The notes below the pieces were generated by a model. The model made no database searches. It saw nothing but the letters and a program-made list of their open reading frames with translations, and was not told the DNA's origin. From the NCBI GenBank assembly GCA_017795045.1, contig CP051244.1, positions 3,085,964-3,149,963 of the forward strand: a DNA stretch of 64,000 bases. Direction: 5' to 3'. Of this stretch, positions 9,485 through 18,175 are shown in pieces (position 1 is the stretch's first letter; every line of letters begins with the position of its first letter). The DNA comes from Allomuricauda sp. (GTDB taxonomy: Bacteria; Bacteroidota; Bacteroidia; Flavobacteriales; Flavobacteriaceae). The position numbers and the translations under genes are program-made.

Positions 9485-9902
9485 TATTCTTGTGTTTCTT
9501 TGTTTTTCTTTTAAAACTTTTGAAGTAGGATCGCACCGCCATTCGGTCCGATTTATCCATAAAGGGCAAGGCTTCTTTCCAAGGCATCCAATAGGTGGCG
9601 GCAAACTTGTGCTTTTCCTTCACTTTGATGGGCTTAGCCTCCAAGTGCACCAGATAATAGTTCTTGACGACAGCGCCTTCTTTTCCTTTTTTAAGGTGGG
9701 AAAGGTAAAATTGGAACTGCCCAAGGGACAATTTCAGCTTAATCTCCTCCCCAACTTCACGGATCAGGGTCTCCTCCTCGGTCTCCTTTTTTTTCTTGAC
9801 ACCGCCGGGCAAGGTATATCGAAGTGGTTTATCCACTTTTTTCAATACCAACACCTTGTCCTTATGGGTGGCTACCAACCTAGATTTGACCACTTTTTTC
9901 AT
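9450..9902 (-). CDS. Nudix hydrolase
   Basis: A 150-residue protein with a Nudix box near residues 34-57: G-x5-E-x7-RE-x2-EE is satisfied by GGVKKKKE...REVGEEI, although the usual Gly after EE is replaced. Nudix enzymes cleave nucleoside diphosphate-linked compounds; the substrate cannot be inferred. The C-terminus is highly basic (KSFKRKTKKHKNNGN). The ATG at 9902 (MKKVVKSRLVATH) is chosen over a TTG six codons upstream. Its 3' end overlaps the VOC gene start by 35 bp; the upstream small exported-protein gene ends 45 bp away. Confidence 0.85.
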   Translation of the reverse strand: MKKVVKSRLVATHKDKVLVLKKVDKPLRYTLPGGVKKKKETEEETLIREVGEEIKLKLSLGQFQFYLSHLKKGKEGAVVKNYYLVHLEAKPIKVKEKHKFAATYWMPWKEALPFMDKSDRMAVRSYFKSFKRKTKKHKNNGNQVSSRLAM

Positions 9903-9947
9903 TTGAAAGTGTATGGACAAGGGCAGAGCGTATCTGCCCTTATCTGA

Positions 9948-10253
9948 TTATTCCAATACTTTTAAATCCACTATGACAAGAATGTCATACTCTTCTTCGT
10001 CTTCATCAATGGCGGTATCAACTTTGTAGGTAACCCTGAACAGTTTTCCCACTGAATCGGTTGAATCTAAATCATACTTTTGGGCCGCAGAGGGTTCAAT
10101 CTCCGCAAATCCATAAGTAGATCCATCCGCATCGGTGAAATCGTACAAGTCCTCCACATAACCGTTAAATGTAGCCTCCACAACAGATTCCTGGGTGGTA
10201 GGCACTTCCAAAAGTGCTGCCAAGGACAAAAACATTAAAAAAATAGTCTTCAT
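9948..10253 (-). CDS. small exported acidic protein, unknown
   Basis: A 101-residue protein with an N-terminal signal (MKTIFLMFLSLAALL) and an acidic mature part that contains FNGYVEDLYDFTDADGSTYGFAEI and a C-terminal DILVIVDLKVLE strand. No lipobox and no family recognised. Its position between the Nudix gene and the acidic 103-residue gene, all on the reverse strand with gaps of 45 and 53 bp, suggests membership of the same long transcript, although it shows no functional tie to polyamine synthesis. Probably periplasmic. Confidence 0.65.
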   Translation of the reverse strand: MKTIFLMFLSLAALLEVPTTQESVVEATFNGYVEDLYDFTDADGSTYGFAEIEPSAAQKYDLDSTDSVGKLFRVTYKVDTAIDEDEEEYDILVIVDLKVLE

Positions 10254-10306
10254 ACACTGAAAAAATTAATGATCTGTACTCATTGTTTGGACCTTTTACT
10301 GGATGC

Positions 10307-10618
10307 TCACTCCTCTTCGGAAGTCTCCAACCCATCCGTGTCCAGGGATGTTTCTTCGTCGTTGTCGTTGTCGGATTCTTCGTGGTCCTCCATGGCCATG
10401 ACCAATCGCTTGCTCACTTTTACCAAATATGCCGTGTCCTCGGTCCTGACCTCGATACATTCCACAATCTCATTGTCACTGTTTCTGTAGGTGACAATGT
10501 CCCTATCATCATACCCATCCGGATATTTTTCCACCAAAAGGTCCAGCACATGCCGGTTGAGTTTTTTATAATCAACGATCACCCGTTTTAACCCTAAAGT
10601 TTGCCTGTTCTTCATCAT
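10307..10618 (-). CDS. small acidic hypothetical protein coupled to the DHS-like gene
   Basis: A 103-residue protein, MMKNRQTLGLKRVIVDYKKL..., with a conserved-looking core (RHVLDLLVEKYPDGYDDRDIVTYRNSDNEIVECIEV) and a strongly acidic tail (MEDHEESDNDNDEETS). The ATG at 10618 overlaps the stop codon of the upstream deoxyhypusine-synthase-like gene as TAATG, so translation is coupled; a second ATG follows immediately. No family is recognised. The coupling is a hint, not proof, that it works with the polyamine gene; the acidic tail could bind basic polyamines or proteins. Confidence 0.7.
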   Translation of the reverse strand: MMKNRQTLGLKRVIVDYKKLNRHVLDLLVEKYPDGYDDRDIVTYRNSDNEIVECIEVRTEDTAYLVKVSKRLVMAMEDHEESDNDNDEETSLDTDGLETSEEE

Positions 10619-11592
10619 TACATATTTAAAAGGTAGGCAAAAATCAAAGGCGCCACGATGGTCGCATCGGACTCGATGATATATTTTGGAGTATCGATAT
10701 CCAATTTCCCCCAAGTGATCTTCTCATTGGGCACTGCCCCGGAGTACGACCCGTAACTGGTGGTCGAGTCGCTGATCTGACAGAAATAGCTCCAAAAAGG
10801 AGTTTCGGTCTGCTCCAGATCCTGATACAACATGGGCACCACACAGATCGGGAAATCCCCGGCAATACCTCCTCCAATTTGAAAAAAGCCAATGCCATTT
10901 TCAGAGTTCTTCTGGTACCAATCGGCCAAAAAGGTCATGTATTCTATACCCGATTTTACCGTACTGGCCTTTAACTCTCCCTTGATCACATAGCTGGCAA
11001 AAATGTTCCCCATGGTGCTATCTTCCCAACCAGGGACCACAATGGGCAGGTTTTTTTGTGCAGCGGCGTACATCCAAGAATCCTTTATATCAATCTCGTA
11101 ATACTCTTCTAAAACGCCAGATAAGAGCAATTGGTACATATACTCATGCGGAAAATATCTTTTTCCTTCTTCCTCGGCCTTCTTCCAAAGCTTGTAAATA
11201 TGCTGTTGCAACCTTCTAAAGGCCTCTTCCTCCGGAATGCAGGTATCGGTAACACGGTTCAATCCCTTTTCCAGCAAATCCCATTCTTCCTGAGGGGTCA
11301 GATCCCTGTAGTTTGGGATTCTTTTGTAGTGGGAATGGGCCACCAAATTCATAAGGTCTTCCTCCAAGTTGGCTCCGGTACATGAGACAATGTGTACTTT
11401 GTCCTGGCGTATGATTTCTGAAAAAATCTTGCCCAACTCTGCGGTGCTCATCGCCCCCGCCAAGGAGACCAGCATTTTGGCCCCTTGATCCAACTGCGTT
11501 TCATACCCCTTCGCTGCATCGACCAGTGAGGCCGCATTGAAGTGAAGGAAATATTTTTGAATGAATTGTGATATTTCTCCTTTGTTATTCAT
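10618..11592 (-). CDS. deoxyhypusine synthase homologue (putative polyamine aminobutyl/aminopropyl-transferase)
   Basis: A 324-residue member of the deoxyhypusine synthase family. Seen: ALVSLAGAMSTAELG-like core (MLVSLAGAMSTAELGKIF), IVSCTGANLEEDLMNLVAHSH, GWEDSTMGNIFASYVI, GFFQIGGGIAGDFPICVVPML and the C-terminal ITWGKLDIDTPKYIIESDATIVAPL, in which WGK corresponds to the catalytic lysine region of eukaryotic DHS. Bacteria lack the eIF5A acceptor; bacterial homologues studied so far make polyamines such as homospermidine from NAD-derived aminobutyl or related chemistry. Location directly after agmatinase (8 bp overlap) fits a role in making a triamine from putrescine. The exact product cannot be read from the sequence. 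Confidence 0.85.
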   Translation of the reverse strand: MNNKGEISQFIQKYFLHFNAASLVDAAKGYETQLDQGAKMLVSLAGAMSTAELGKIFSEIIRQDKVHIVSCTGANLEEDLMNLVAHSHYKRIPNYRDLTPQEEWDLLEKGLNRVTDTCIPEEEAFRRLQQHIYKLWKKAEEEGKRYFPHEYMYQLLLSGVLEEYYEIDIKDSWMYAAAQKNLPIVVPGWEDSTMGNIFASYVIKGELKASTVKSGIEYMTFLADWYQKNSENGIGFFQIGGGIAGDFPICVVPMLYQDLEQTETPFWSYFCQISDSTTSYGSYSGAVPNEKITWGKLDIDTPKYIIESDATIVAPLIFAYLLNM

Positions 11593-12523
11593 CGTAATCG
11601 TCTAAAGCATTGGAAGATTTCTTAAAGCCGTCCTCAGCCTTTGAAAAACCTTCTTCCTGAAAATCGTTTTTCTTTAAAAATTTATAACTCAACATTTTGT
11701 AGTACAGCTTCGCGGCCAAAAAGTCCGAGGAACGGTCCACCTCATTGGGGCATAACTCCACAATATCAAAACCTACCACGTTCTTTTCCTCGAACACCCT
11801 TTTTAGGAAATCCAAGGTCTCGTACCAAAACAATCCTCCGGGTTCAGGGGTTCCTGTGGACGGAAGGATGGAAGGATCAAAAGCGTCCAAATCAAAGGTA
11901 ATGTAGACTGTGTCGGTCATCAAGTCCAACGCACTGTCCATCCAAAAGTCATCGGTCACCATTTCATGGGCAAAGAACACCTTATCCCTATCCATGACCA
12001 AGGTTTCGGCATGATCCATACTACGGATACCTACTTGTACCAAATTAGTAGTCTCATTGGCTTCAAAAAGGGCACAGGCATGATTGTACTTTGTGCCCAA
12101 GTACTCCTTACGCAAATCGGCATGGGCATCTATCTGAAGTACGGTCAAATCTTCAAAAGACTCATTAAACGCCCGGATCGCACCAATGGATATGGAATGC
12201 TCTCCTCCGAACATAGTCACCAACTTGTTTCGTTTGATGTATTCCTTCACGGTTTTGTGCACCGCATGGACCATGGTCTCGGGGGTTTCAAAATCCGTAA
12301 TGGGCTCAGAAAGGTAAATACCTTCCTTGTACACCTCGCTATCGGTTTCAATATCGTATAGCTCCATGTTTTCCGAGGCATCCAAAAAGGCATCCGGACC
12401 TTTGTCCGCACCTTTTCCCCAAGTACTGGTGCCATCATAGGGAACGGGCAACAATACCACTTTGGCCTTTTCGGCCGAACCGTATTCCTTTGGAATACCG
12501 GCATATGTTTTATTCGTATTCAT
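11585..12523 (-). CDS. speB: agmatinase (arginase/ureohydrolase family)
   Basis: A 312-residue ureohydrolase predicted to convert agmatine to putrescine and urea. The two-Mn binding motifs are present: GGEHSISIG near residue 106, QIDAHADLR near 132, and ITFDLDAFDPSILPSTGTPEPGG near 213-235. The C-terminal tail (FSKAEDGFKKSSNALDDYDE) extends beyond the catalytic domain. Placement between an arginine decarboxylase gene (19 bp gap) and the DHS homologue (8 bp overlap) supports agmatinase rather than arginase. Confidence 0.92.
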   Translation of the reverse strand: MNTNKTYAGIPKEYGSAEKAKVVLLPVPYDGTSTWGKGADKGPDAFLDASENMELYDIETDSEVYKEGIYLSEPITDFETPETMVHAVHKTVKEYIKRNKLVTMFGGEHSISIGAIRAFNESFEDLTVLQIDAHADLRKEYLGTKYNHACALFEANETTNLVQVGIRSMDHAETLVMDRDKVFFAHEMVTDDFWMDSALDLMTDTVYITFDLDAFDPSILPSTGTPEPGGLFWYETLDFLKRVFEEKNVVGFDIVELCPNEVDRSSDFLAAKLYYKMLSYKFLKKNDFQEEGFSKAEDGFKKSSNALDDYDE

Positions 12524-12542
12524 TTTAGTTTATTATTCGTAT

Positions 12543-13997
12543 TCAGTTTTTGCTGGAAACCAGCAGCTTTTTTGGGTCAATCAAAACGTTTTCTCCTTTT
12601 TTGGTTCCATATCCCAAGATGGATAGAAACTCTTGTGCGGTCTGCTGTTCCGCAAACACGGAGGTTTCTATATTTCCATCTTCATCCTTGTTGATCAGAA
12701 TGTGTTTGGGATGTGGAATAAGACAGTGTTGCAAACCGCCAAATCCACCAATGGTCTCTTGATAAGCCCCTGTATTGAAAAACCCGATATATAGCGGTTT
12801 GTCCTTTCTGTATTTGGGCAGGTAGATGGCGTTCATATGTTGTTCCGAGTTATAATAATCATCACTGTCGCAGGTAAGCCCACCCAACAGGATACGCTCG
12901 TATTCCTCGTTCCATCGGTTAATGGCCAACATGATGAACCGCTTGCTAATGGCCCAAGAATCTGGCATCGTAGTGATGAACGAAGAGTTGATCATGTTCC
13001 ACTTTTCGCGATCGTTCTGCTGTTTCTGGTACAGCACCTCATAAATGGTGCCTCCACTTTCACCTACGGTAAAGCTGCCAAACTCGGTAAAAATATTGGG
13101 CACGTCCACCCCTGCCTCATCACAGGCCTGTTTGATCTGGTGAATGATCTCATCCACCATATAGGCATAGTCATACTCAAAAGCCAAGGAATTCTTGATT
13201 GGGAACCCGCCACCAATGTTCAAACTATCCAAAGTGGGGCAAACCTTCTTCAGGCTTACGTACACTTTTAAGCACTTTACCAGTTCGTTCCAATAGTAGG
13301 CCGTATCCCGAATCCCAGTGTTGATGAAGAAGTGCAACATCTTCAGTTCAACCTTGGGGTTGTTTTTTATGGATTGATTGTAAAAAGGCACAATGTTCTT
13401 GTAACCAATGCCCAGTCTGGAGGTATAAAACTCAAATTTGGGTTCTTCCTCGGAAGCAATCCGTATTCCTACCTTAAAATTGTCCTCAATGGACTCTCCC
13501 AAAAGTTCCAATTCCTCGTAGTTGTCAATGATCGGGATACAGTTGTTATGTCCATTGTTGATCAATCGGGCGATGTTCTGCACATATTGGTCCCTTTTAA
13601 AGCCATTGCAAAGTACATAGGTGTTCTCGGAAATCTTCCCGGTTTTCTTCAAATGCTCCACGATATCAATATCAAAGGCCGAAGAAGTCTCGATATGGAT
13701 GTCATTCTTAAGAGCCTCATTGAGCACATGCTCAAAATGGGAGCTTTTGGTGCAATAGCAATAATGATACTTTCCCTTATAAGCATGTTTCTCCATGGCT
13801 TCTCCAAACCATTTTTTGGCCCGCTGTATGTTATCGGAAATCTTGGGCAAATAGGTAAACTTCAAGGGAGCTCCATAGCGCTGGACCAAATCATATAGGT
13901 CAATGCCATGGAATTGTAATTTGTTGTCCTCCAATTGGAACTCCTCTTGGGGGAAATCATAAGTCTGCTCGATCAAGTCGATGTATTTTGTTTTCAT
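12543..13997 (-). CDS. speA: arginine decarboxylase, fold III PLP enzyme
   Basis: A 484-residue alanine-racemase-fold decarboxylase predicted to turn arginine into agmatine, the first step of the putrescine route encoded here. Seen: the PLP lysine region KYHYCYCTKSSHFEHVL near residue 80, LNIGGGFPIKNS, the phosphate-binding EFGSFTVGESGG near 310, and a substrate-binding Cys in GGLTCDSDDYYN. It is much shorter than the roughly 650-residue E. coli SpeA and lacks its extra helical insert, but is the usual size in Bacteroidota. First gene of the leftward run. A promoter at 14275-14304 and a structured leader precede it, pointing to RNA-level control. Confidence 0.9.
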   Translation of the reverse strand: MKTKYIDLIEQTYDFPQEEFQLEDNKLQFHGIDLYDLVQRYGAPLKFTYLPKISDNIQRAKKWFGEAMEKHAYKGKYHYCYCTKSSHFEHVLNEALKNDIHIETSSAFDIDIVEHLKKTGKISENTYVLCNGFKRDQYVQNIARLINNGHNNCIPIIDNYEELELLGESIEDNFKVGIRIASEEEPKFEFYTSRLGIGYKNIVPFYNQSIKNNPKVELKMLHFFINTGIRDTAYYWNELVKCLKVYVSLKKVCPTLDSLNIGGGFPIKNSLAFEYDYAYMVDEIIHQIKQACDEAGVDVPNIFTEFGSFTVGESGGTIYEVLYQKQQNDREKWNMINSSFITTMPDSWAISKRFIMLAINRWNEEYERILLGGLTCDSDDYYNSEQHMNAIYLPKYRKDKPLYIGFFNTGAYQETIGGFGGLQHCLIPHPKHILINKDEDGNIETSVFAEQQTAQEFLSILGYGTKKGENVLIDPKKLLVSSKN

Positions 13998-14102
13998 TTG
14001 TATTTCGCGTTGTTAAAAAACTAATTAGGTAAAAATTGAATGGTAAGAGAACAGCTTCTCAGATGCGAAATTCAAATACGGTATAGGCCACAAAGAATGG
14101 TC
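13998..14102. other. 3' part of the speA leader
   Basis: About 105 bases between the structured leader elements and the speA ATG. It includes an A/T-rich stretch just before the start codon and no clear Shine-Dalgarno. No open frame with a credible start was seen. Confidence 0.4.
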
Positions 14103-14262
14103 TCCGTGAGAAATCACGGATTACGGAGTGCATTTCGGAAGTCAGCCCTAAGATTCGGTGTCTTATCCCTAAGACGGCTTTTTGGGTAGACTTCCTTATT
14201 CCCAAAAGCCCGAACATGAAAAAAGCTTTCAAAGTATAGGCAATGCGACCCTTTATGGGGTC
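14103..14262 (-). promoter_or_regulatory. structured, pseudoknot-capable 5' leader of the polyamine operon
   Basis: In the leftward transcript, in order: hairpin GACCC/GGGTC (14262-14258 with 14251-14247); helix A, GGCTTTTGGG (14210-14201) with CCCAAAAAGCC (14186-14176), one bulged A; hairpin GTCTTA-GGGA-TAAGAC (14175-14160); and hairpin TCCGTGA-TTTC-TCACGGA (14120-14103). The loop of helix A contains GGAAGTC (14195-14189), fully complementary to GACTTCC at 14143-14137, so an H-type pseudoknot can close over the middle hairpin. A competing pairing, AGCC with GGCT (14179-14176 with 14147-14144), would disrupt helix A. This density of perfect, nested pairings is what cis-regulatory RNAs look like. 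Ligand unknown; polyamine or arginine would be logical. Confidence 0.6.
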
Positions 14263-14274
14263 TCATTCATGGGT

Positions 14275-14304
14275 CAAACATAAACAAAAAATGAATACGA
14301 CAAC
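14275..14304 (-). promoter_or_regulatory. promoter of the speA operon
   Basis: Reverse strand: GTTG (14304-14301), 18 bp spacer, TATGTTTG (14282-14275), matching the Bacteroidota TTTG / TAnnTTTG consensus. Start of transcription would be near 14268, giving a leader of about 270 nt before speA. Confidence 0.6.
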
Positions 14305-14422
14305 TTTTTTGATAAAAAAATTTTACATCTTATATTTTGCTGATATTCAGTGTATTGAATCCAAAAACTTCTTCCCCATAGATTACAATACCTCCAGATA
14401 GTACACAAAAAAGTGTTTCATA

Positions 14423-16630
14423 TCAGCCCACCAAAGGTGGTTTGTCATTTATAAAAGGCTGATGGTAATACCTCCTACCCGTTGCACGATATAGCGCATT
14501 GGCCAAAGCTCCCATGATGGGTGGCAACGAAGGTTCGCCCAATCCTGTTGGATCTATGCCATTATCCACAAAAAAGCTCTCTATTTCCTTGGGGGCTTCC
14601 ATATTCCTGATCAATCGGTATGTATCAAAATTCTTTTGGTCCGATTGGCCATTACTGAAGCTCAAAGCACTATAGGTAGCATGTCCTATTCCATCTACAA
14701 TTCCTCCTTCAATTTGGTTTTTGGCACTCAACGGATTGATTACTATTCCACAATCCACCGCACACCACACCTTATCGATATTAGGTTTGTCCCCATCCAC
14801 AGTCAAGTCCATCACCTGGGCCACATAGGAGTTGTGGCAATAGTAGGCCGATACACCCCTTGATTTGCCATTGTTGTCCCCACCGGTCCAACCGGATTTC
14901 TCCCGGACCAATTTTAGGACTCCCGCATAGCGTTCTGGGTCGTAATCATTGTTCTTGGGATCTCCAACCGGGTTGGTTATCGCCCTATCAAAAAGCTCCA
15001 AACGAAAGGCGATGGGGTCTTTTCCTGCCGCTTCGGCCACTTCGTCCATAAAAGCTTGCTCAGCCCCGGCAATAAAGTTGGAGCGTGGAGCCCTCCATGC
15101 GCCTGTGGTAACATTGGTCTGCAAGCTATGCTTTTCCGCCAAATAATTATCCACGGCCCCAGCCGGGAAACGGTTTTCAAATATCAAATCATCATTGGTT
15201 CCCGCACCTCTTACGTGCCAGGCAATCAGATTGCCTTTATCATCCAAACCGGCTTTATAACGCACTTTGTACGATGGGCGATACGTCCCTTGGGTCATAT
15301 CGTCCTCACGGGTATACACCAATTTAATGGGGGCTTGCATTCTTTGGGAAATCACCGCGGCTTCCACTGCAAATGTTCCGTAAAGGCGCCGACCAAATCC
15401 TCCTCCCATCCGGGTCATCATGATATCGATTTTCTCTGCGGGCATTCCCAATACGGACACCAAGGTCTTTTCCAGAAATTCCGGGGTCTGAATGGGTCCC
15501 AAAAGTTCTGCTTTTTCCGAGGTCACATGGGCGAAGAAATTCATGGGCTCCATGGTGTTGTGCGCCAAAAATGGAGCTGTATAGACGCTTTCCACAATTT
15601 TGGCGGCACTTTTGAAAGCCTTATCCACATCGCCATCCTTACGCGCAGCTTCCTTGGGAGCTGTGTCCAACAATTGGTTCAATGCCTCATCATGGTACGC
15701 ACTGCTTTCCAAGGTGGAGGCTTCTTCCCACTCTATATCCAAAGCTTTTTTGGCCTGCATGCATTCCCAAGTGCTATTGCCCACTATGGCCACTTGTTCT
15801 GCGATGGCTCCTCCGTCCGACCATTGTTTTTCAGCATCTTCGGGATACACCACAACGGGAAACACATCCTTGATTCCCGGCATGGCCTTGGCTGCCGCAG
15901 CATCCATAGATTTATATTTCATTCCAAATGCGGGAGGGTGCACAATCATGGCGGTGAGCATTCCTTCCCGTTGAATATCCAAACCGAACAAAGGTTTTCC
16001 GGTCACTATCTTCGGACCGTCCACATTCTTTCGGTCCGTACCCACAATTTTGAATTCACTTATTTCTTTCACCGATACTTCTTCCGGAACCTCCAAACCT
16101 GCAGCGATGGAGGCCATTTCACCATATCCGGCCGATTTGTCACTGGCCGCATGGTGAAGCATGCCTTCCCCTGTAGTAATCTCATCCACGGGAACCTGCC
16201 AAGTTTGTGCCGCGGCCTCTTTCAACATTTGGCGGGCGGTGGCTCCTGTCATTCTCAAACTTTCCCATCCTTGACGAATGGATTGGCTACCTCCAGCCAA
16301 TTGACGGGTAAAAATATCCGTGTTCAAAGGCGCCTGTTCCACAATAACATCCTTCCAAGCCACATCCAACTCTTCGGCCACGATCATGGGCATGGCTGTC
16401 TTTACATTTTGACCTATTTCGGGATTGGGAGACATGATGGTGACCATGCCATTATCCCCAACCTTGAGAAATCCATTGAGTTCAAACCATTCCTTGGGCA
16501 TGGCATTGACCTGTTCCGGGGTCATTTTACAGGATGCCAGCCAATTGAATCCTAAAACAAGGCCCCCACTGGCCAAACCGGTATTCCTGATAAATGATCG
16601 TCTTCCTATTTTTGTCTTTACAAGTGTCAT
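14423..16630 (-). CDS. molybdenum hydroxylase large subunit, IorB type (module 1)
   Basis: A 735-residue xanthine dehydrogenase-family molybdopterin-binding subunit resembling isoquinoline 1-oxidoreductase beta. The N-terminus is a Tat signal (GRRSFIRNTGLASGG) with a possible lipidation Cys in WLASC, so the enzyme is periplasmic. Seen: TAMPMIVAEELDVAW, GGFGRRLYG, TGAWRAPRSNFIAGAEQAF, and the C-terminal GLGEPSLPPIMGALANAL whose Glu is the general base of the family. It follows its Fe-S subunit by 29 bp. No FAD subunit is present, so electrons should pass to a cytochrome or other periplasmic acceptor. Substrate unknown (N-heterocycle or aldehyde). Closely similar to the gene at 56689-58959. Confidence 0.93.
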   Translation of the reverse strand: MTLVKTKIGRRSFIRNTGLASGGLVLGFNWLASCKMTPEQVNAMPKEWFELNGFLKVGDNGMVTIMSPNPEIGQNVKTAMPMIVAEELDVAWKDVIVEQAPLNTDIFTRQLAGGSQSIRQGWESLRMTGATARQMLKEAAAQTWQVPVDEITTGEGMLHHAASDKSAGYGEMASIAAGLEVPEEVSVKEISEFKIVGTDRKNVDGPKIVTGKPLFGLDIQREGMLTAMIVHPPAFGMKYKSMDAAAAKAMPGIKDVFPVVVYPEDAEKQWSDGGAIAEQVAIVGNSTWECMQAKKALDIEWEEASTLESSAYHDEALNQLLDTAPKEAARKDGDVDKAFKSAAKIVESVYTAPFLAHNTMEPMNFFAHVTSEKAELLGPIQTPEFLEKTLVSVLGMPAEKIDIMMTRMGGGFGRRLYGTFAVEAAVISQRMQAPIKLVYTREDDMTQGTYRPSYKVRYKAGLDDKGNLIAWHVRGAGTNDDLIFENRFPAGAVDNYLAEKHSLQTNVTTGAWRAPRSNFIAGAEQAFMDEVAEAAGKDPIAFRLELFDRAITNPVGDPKNNDYDPERYAGVLKLVREKSGWTGGDNNGKSRGVSAYYCHNSYVAQVMDLTVDGDKPNIDKVWCAVDCGIVINPLSAKNQIEGGIVDGIGHATYSALSFSNGQSDQKNFDTYRLIRNMEAPKEIESFFVDNGIDPTGLGEPSLPPIMGALANALYRATGRRYYHQPFINDKPPLVG

Positions 16631-16659
16631 GGTGGTAGTTTTATGTTCGCCCGGTTTGA

Positions 16660-17115
16660 TTAAGATTCTGAAGCTATTTTAACAGCTTTTCGGATACGGA
16701 GATAGGTACCGCAACGGCAAATATTTCCGTTCATGGCCGTTTCAATTTCTTCGTCTGTTGGATTTGGATTCTTCTCCAATAAGGCCGATGCCGTCATAAT
16801 CTGTCCTGCTTGACAATACCCACATTGGGGCACGTCCACTTCCAACCATGCCTTTTGCACGGGGTGGTCCCCATTTTCGGAAAGCCCTTCAATGGTCGTG
16901 ATGTTCTTGTCCCCTATACTGGATACAGGCAATATGCAAGAGCGCGTGGCCGTTCCGTCCAAATGAATGGTGCAGGCACCACATTGGGCGATGCCACAAC
17001 CAAATTTTGTTCCGACCATGTTCAAATGATCGCGAAGAACCCAAAGTATGGGAGTGGATGGATCTAGGTCCACCTCCTGTTTTTTTCCGTTGATGTTCAG
17101 TGTAAATGTTGCCAT
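16660..17115 (-). CDS. molybdenum hydroxylase [2Fe-2S] subunit, IorA type (module 1)
   Basis: A 151-residue electron-transfer subunit with two [2Fe-2S] clusters: the plant-type cluster in [17 protein letters not shown] followed by a fourth Cys (ATRSC), and the all-helical cluster in [12 protein letters not shown] with [15 protein letters not shown]. It has no signal peptide, as expected for subunits exported by hitch-hiking with the Tat-bearing large subunit. Gene order small-then-large with a 29 bp gap is the normal arrangement. Paralogue of 58982-59443. Confidence 0.95.
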   Translation of the reverse strand: MATFTLNINGKKQEVDLDPSTPILWVLRDHLNMVGTKFGCGIAQCGACTIHLDGTATRSCILPVSSIGDKNITTIEGLSENGDHPVQKAWLEVDVPQCGYCQAGQIMTASALLEKNPNPTDEEIETAMNGNICRCGTYLRIRKAVKIASES

Positions 17116-17247
17116 AGTCTCAAAAATTCCATTGAATTTATAAAATTTTAATCATGTAGGGGTTGTAAAAATCAAACATCTACTGAAAAATTAACATCAA
17201 AATAGATTTCCAAGGACTTCCGCAACCTTTCATTTACAGGAAAACGA

Positions 17248-18147
17248 TCAGATCTTTCGAAATTGTGTAGGGCTTACCGCAACGTGTTTCTTGAAAAAAT
17301 TGCTGAAATGTGTGGCTTCCTTAAAGTCCAAAGCATACGCTATTTCCGATATGTCCCAGTTACTGTGCCTTAGCAAAACCTTTGATTCCTTGAGCAATCG
17401 CTCCGTTATAATCGCCGTTGTGGTCTTTAGTGTATTTTCCTTCACCGCACGGTTGAGATGGTTCACGTGTACATTGAGTTGTTCTGCAAAATCGGACGGG
17501 GAACGCAGATTTATTTTTCGATGGTCTTCATCAATGGGAAACTGTCGCTCCAACAACTCCATGAACAAGGTGGAAATACGTTGCGAAGCATTCATCTCCT
17601 GCTTTTCAAAATACGTGGCAGGTTGCATTTTCATGGCAAAGTGCACCAATTCGAAAACCAAGTTCCGGAGCATATCGTATTTATGGGTGTAGTCTGATTG
17701 AATTTCTTTGAGCATTCGGGTGTAAACCTGCTCAACTTCCTTCACCTGCGCGTTGGTGAGCTCAAAAATATGTTCTCCCCGGGGTTGAAAAACAGGATAT
17801 TCCTGCATGCTTCCAAAATCCTTGAGAAAGTGGCGGTCAAAAATACAATAGATGCCCCCGGTAATTTCTTCTGTATGCTCCCATTTATAAGGTATTTGCG
17901 GGTTGGAAAAGGAAAGTGCCTGCTTCTTCACTTCCAAAATCCGGTCCGCATAATGTACCCTTCCCCCTCCCAAAACCAGCATCACCTTGAAAAAGTCACG
18001 TCGCTTATAGGGAACCGGACGGGCATTTTTACCCGTAAATGGTTCCAGTTTAAAAATATTGAAATGCCCTATCTCATTTTTCAGATCATCAGGGATCCAA
18101 TCAAATTTTCGCTTATAAAAATCTTCTATGCTCTCCACAGTTTCCAC
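17248..18147 (-). CDS. AraC-family transcriptional regulator (module 1)
   Basis: A 299-residue regulator: N-terminal cupin-like sensing domain (VMLVLGGGRVHYADRILEVKKQALSFSNP), linker, and a C-terminal pair of HTH motifs (RSPSDFAEQLNVHVNHLNRAVKEN and WDISEIAYALDFKEATHFSNFFKKHVAVSPTQFRK). It sits between the outer-membrane protein gene (28 bp upstream) and the Fe-S subunit gene (132 bp downstream), so it most likely controls this module and perhaps itself. Inducer unknown. Confidence 0.92.
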   Translation of the reverse strand: METVESIEDFYKRKFDWIPDDLKNEIGHFNIFKLEPFTGKNARPVPYKRRDFFKVMLVLGGGRVHYADRILEVKKQALSFSNPQIPYKWEHTEEITGGIYCIFDRHFLKDFGSMQEYPVFQPRGEHIFELTNAQVKEVEQVYTRMLKEIQSDYTHKYDMLRNLVFELVHFAMKMQPATYFEKQEMNASQRISTLFMELLERQFPIDEDHRKINLRSPSDFAEQLNVHVNHLNRAVKENTLKTTTAIITERLLKESKVLLRHSNWDISEIAYALDFKEATHFSNFFKKHVAVSPTQFRKI

Positions 18148-18175
18148 GATCAGAAGTTACAAAATTCAATTCATC

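Noticed and set aside
10618..11592. True deoxyhypusine synthase acting on eIF5A
   Set aside because: Bacteria have no eIF5A; the operon with arginine decarboxylase and agmatinase points to small polyamines.
15056..16555. 499-codon open frame on + opposite the module 1 large-subunit gene
   Set aside because: It is antisense to a gene with clear catalytic motifs; its translation is rich in His, Phe and Gly in the manner of frame shadows and matches no family.
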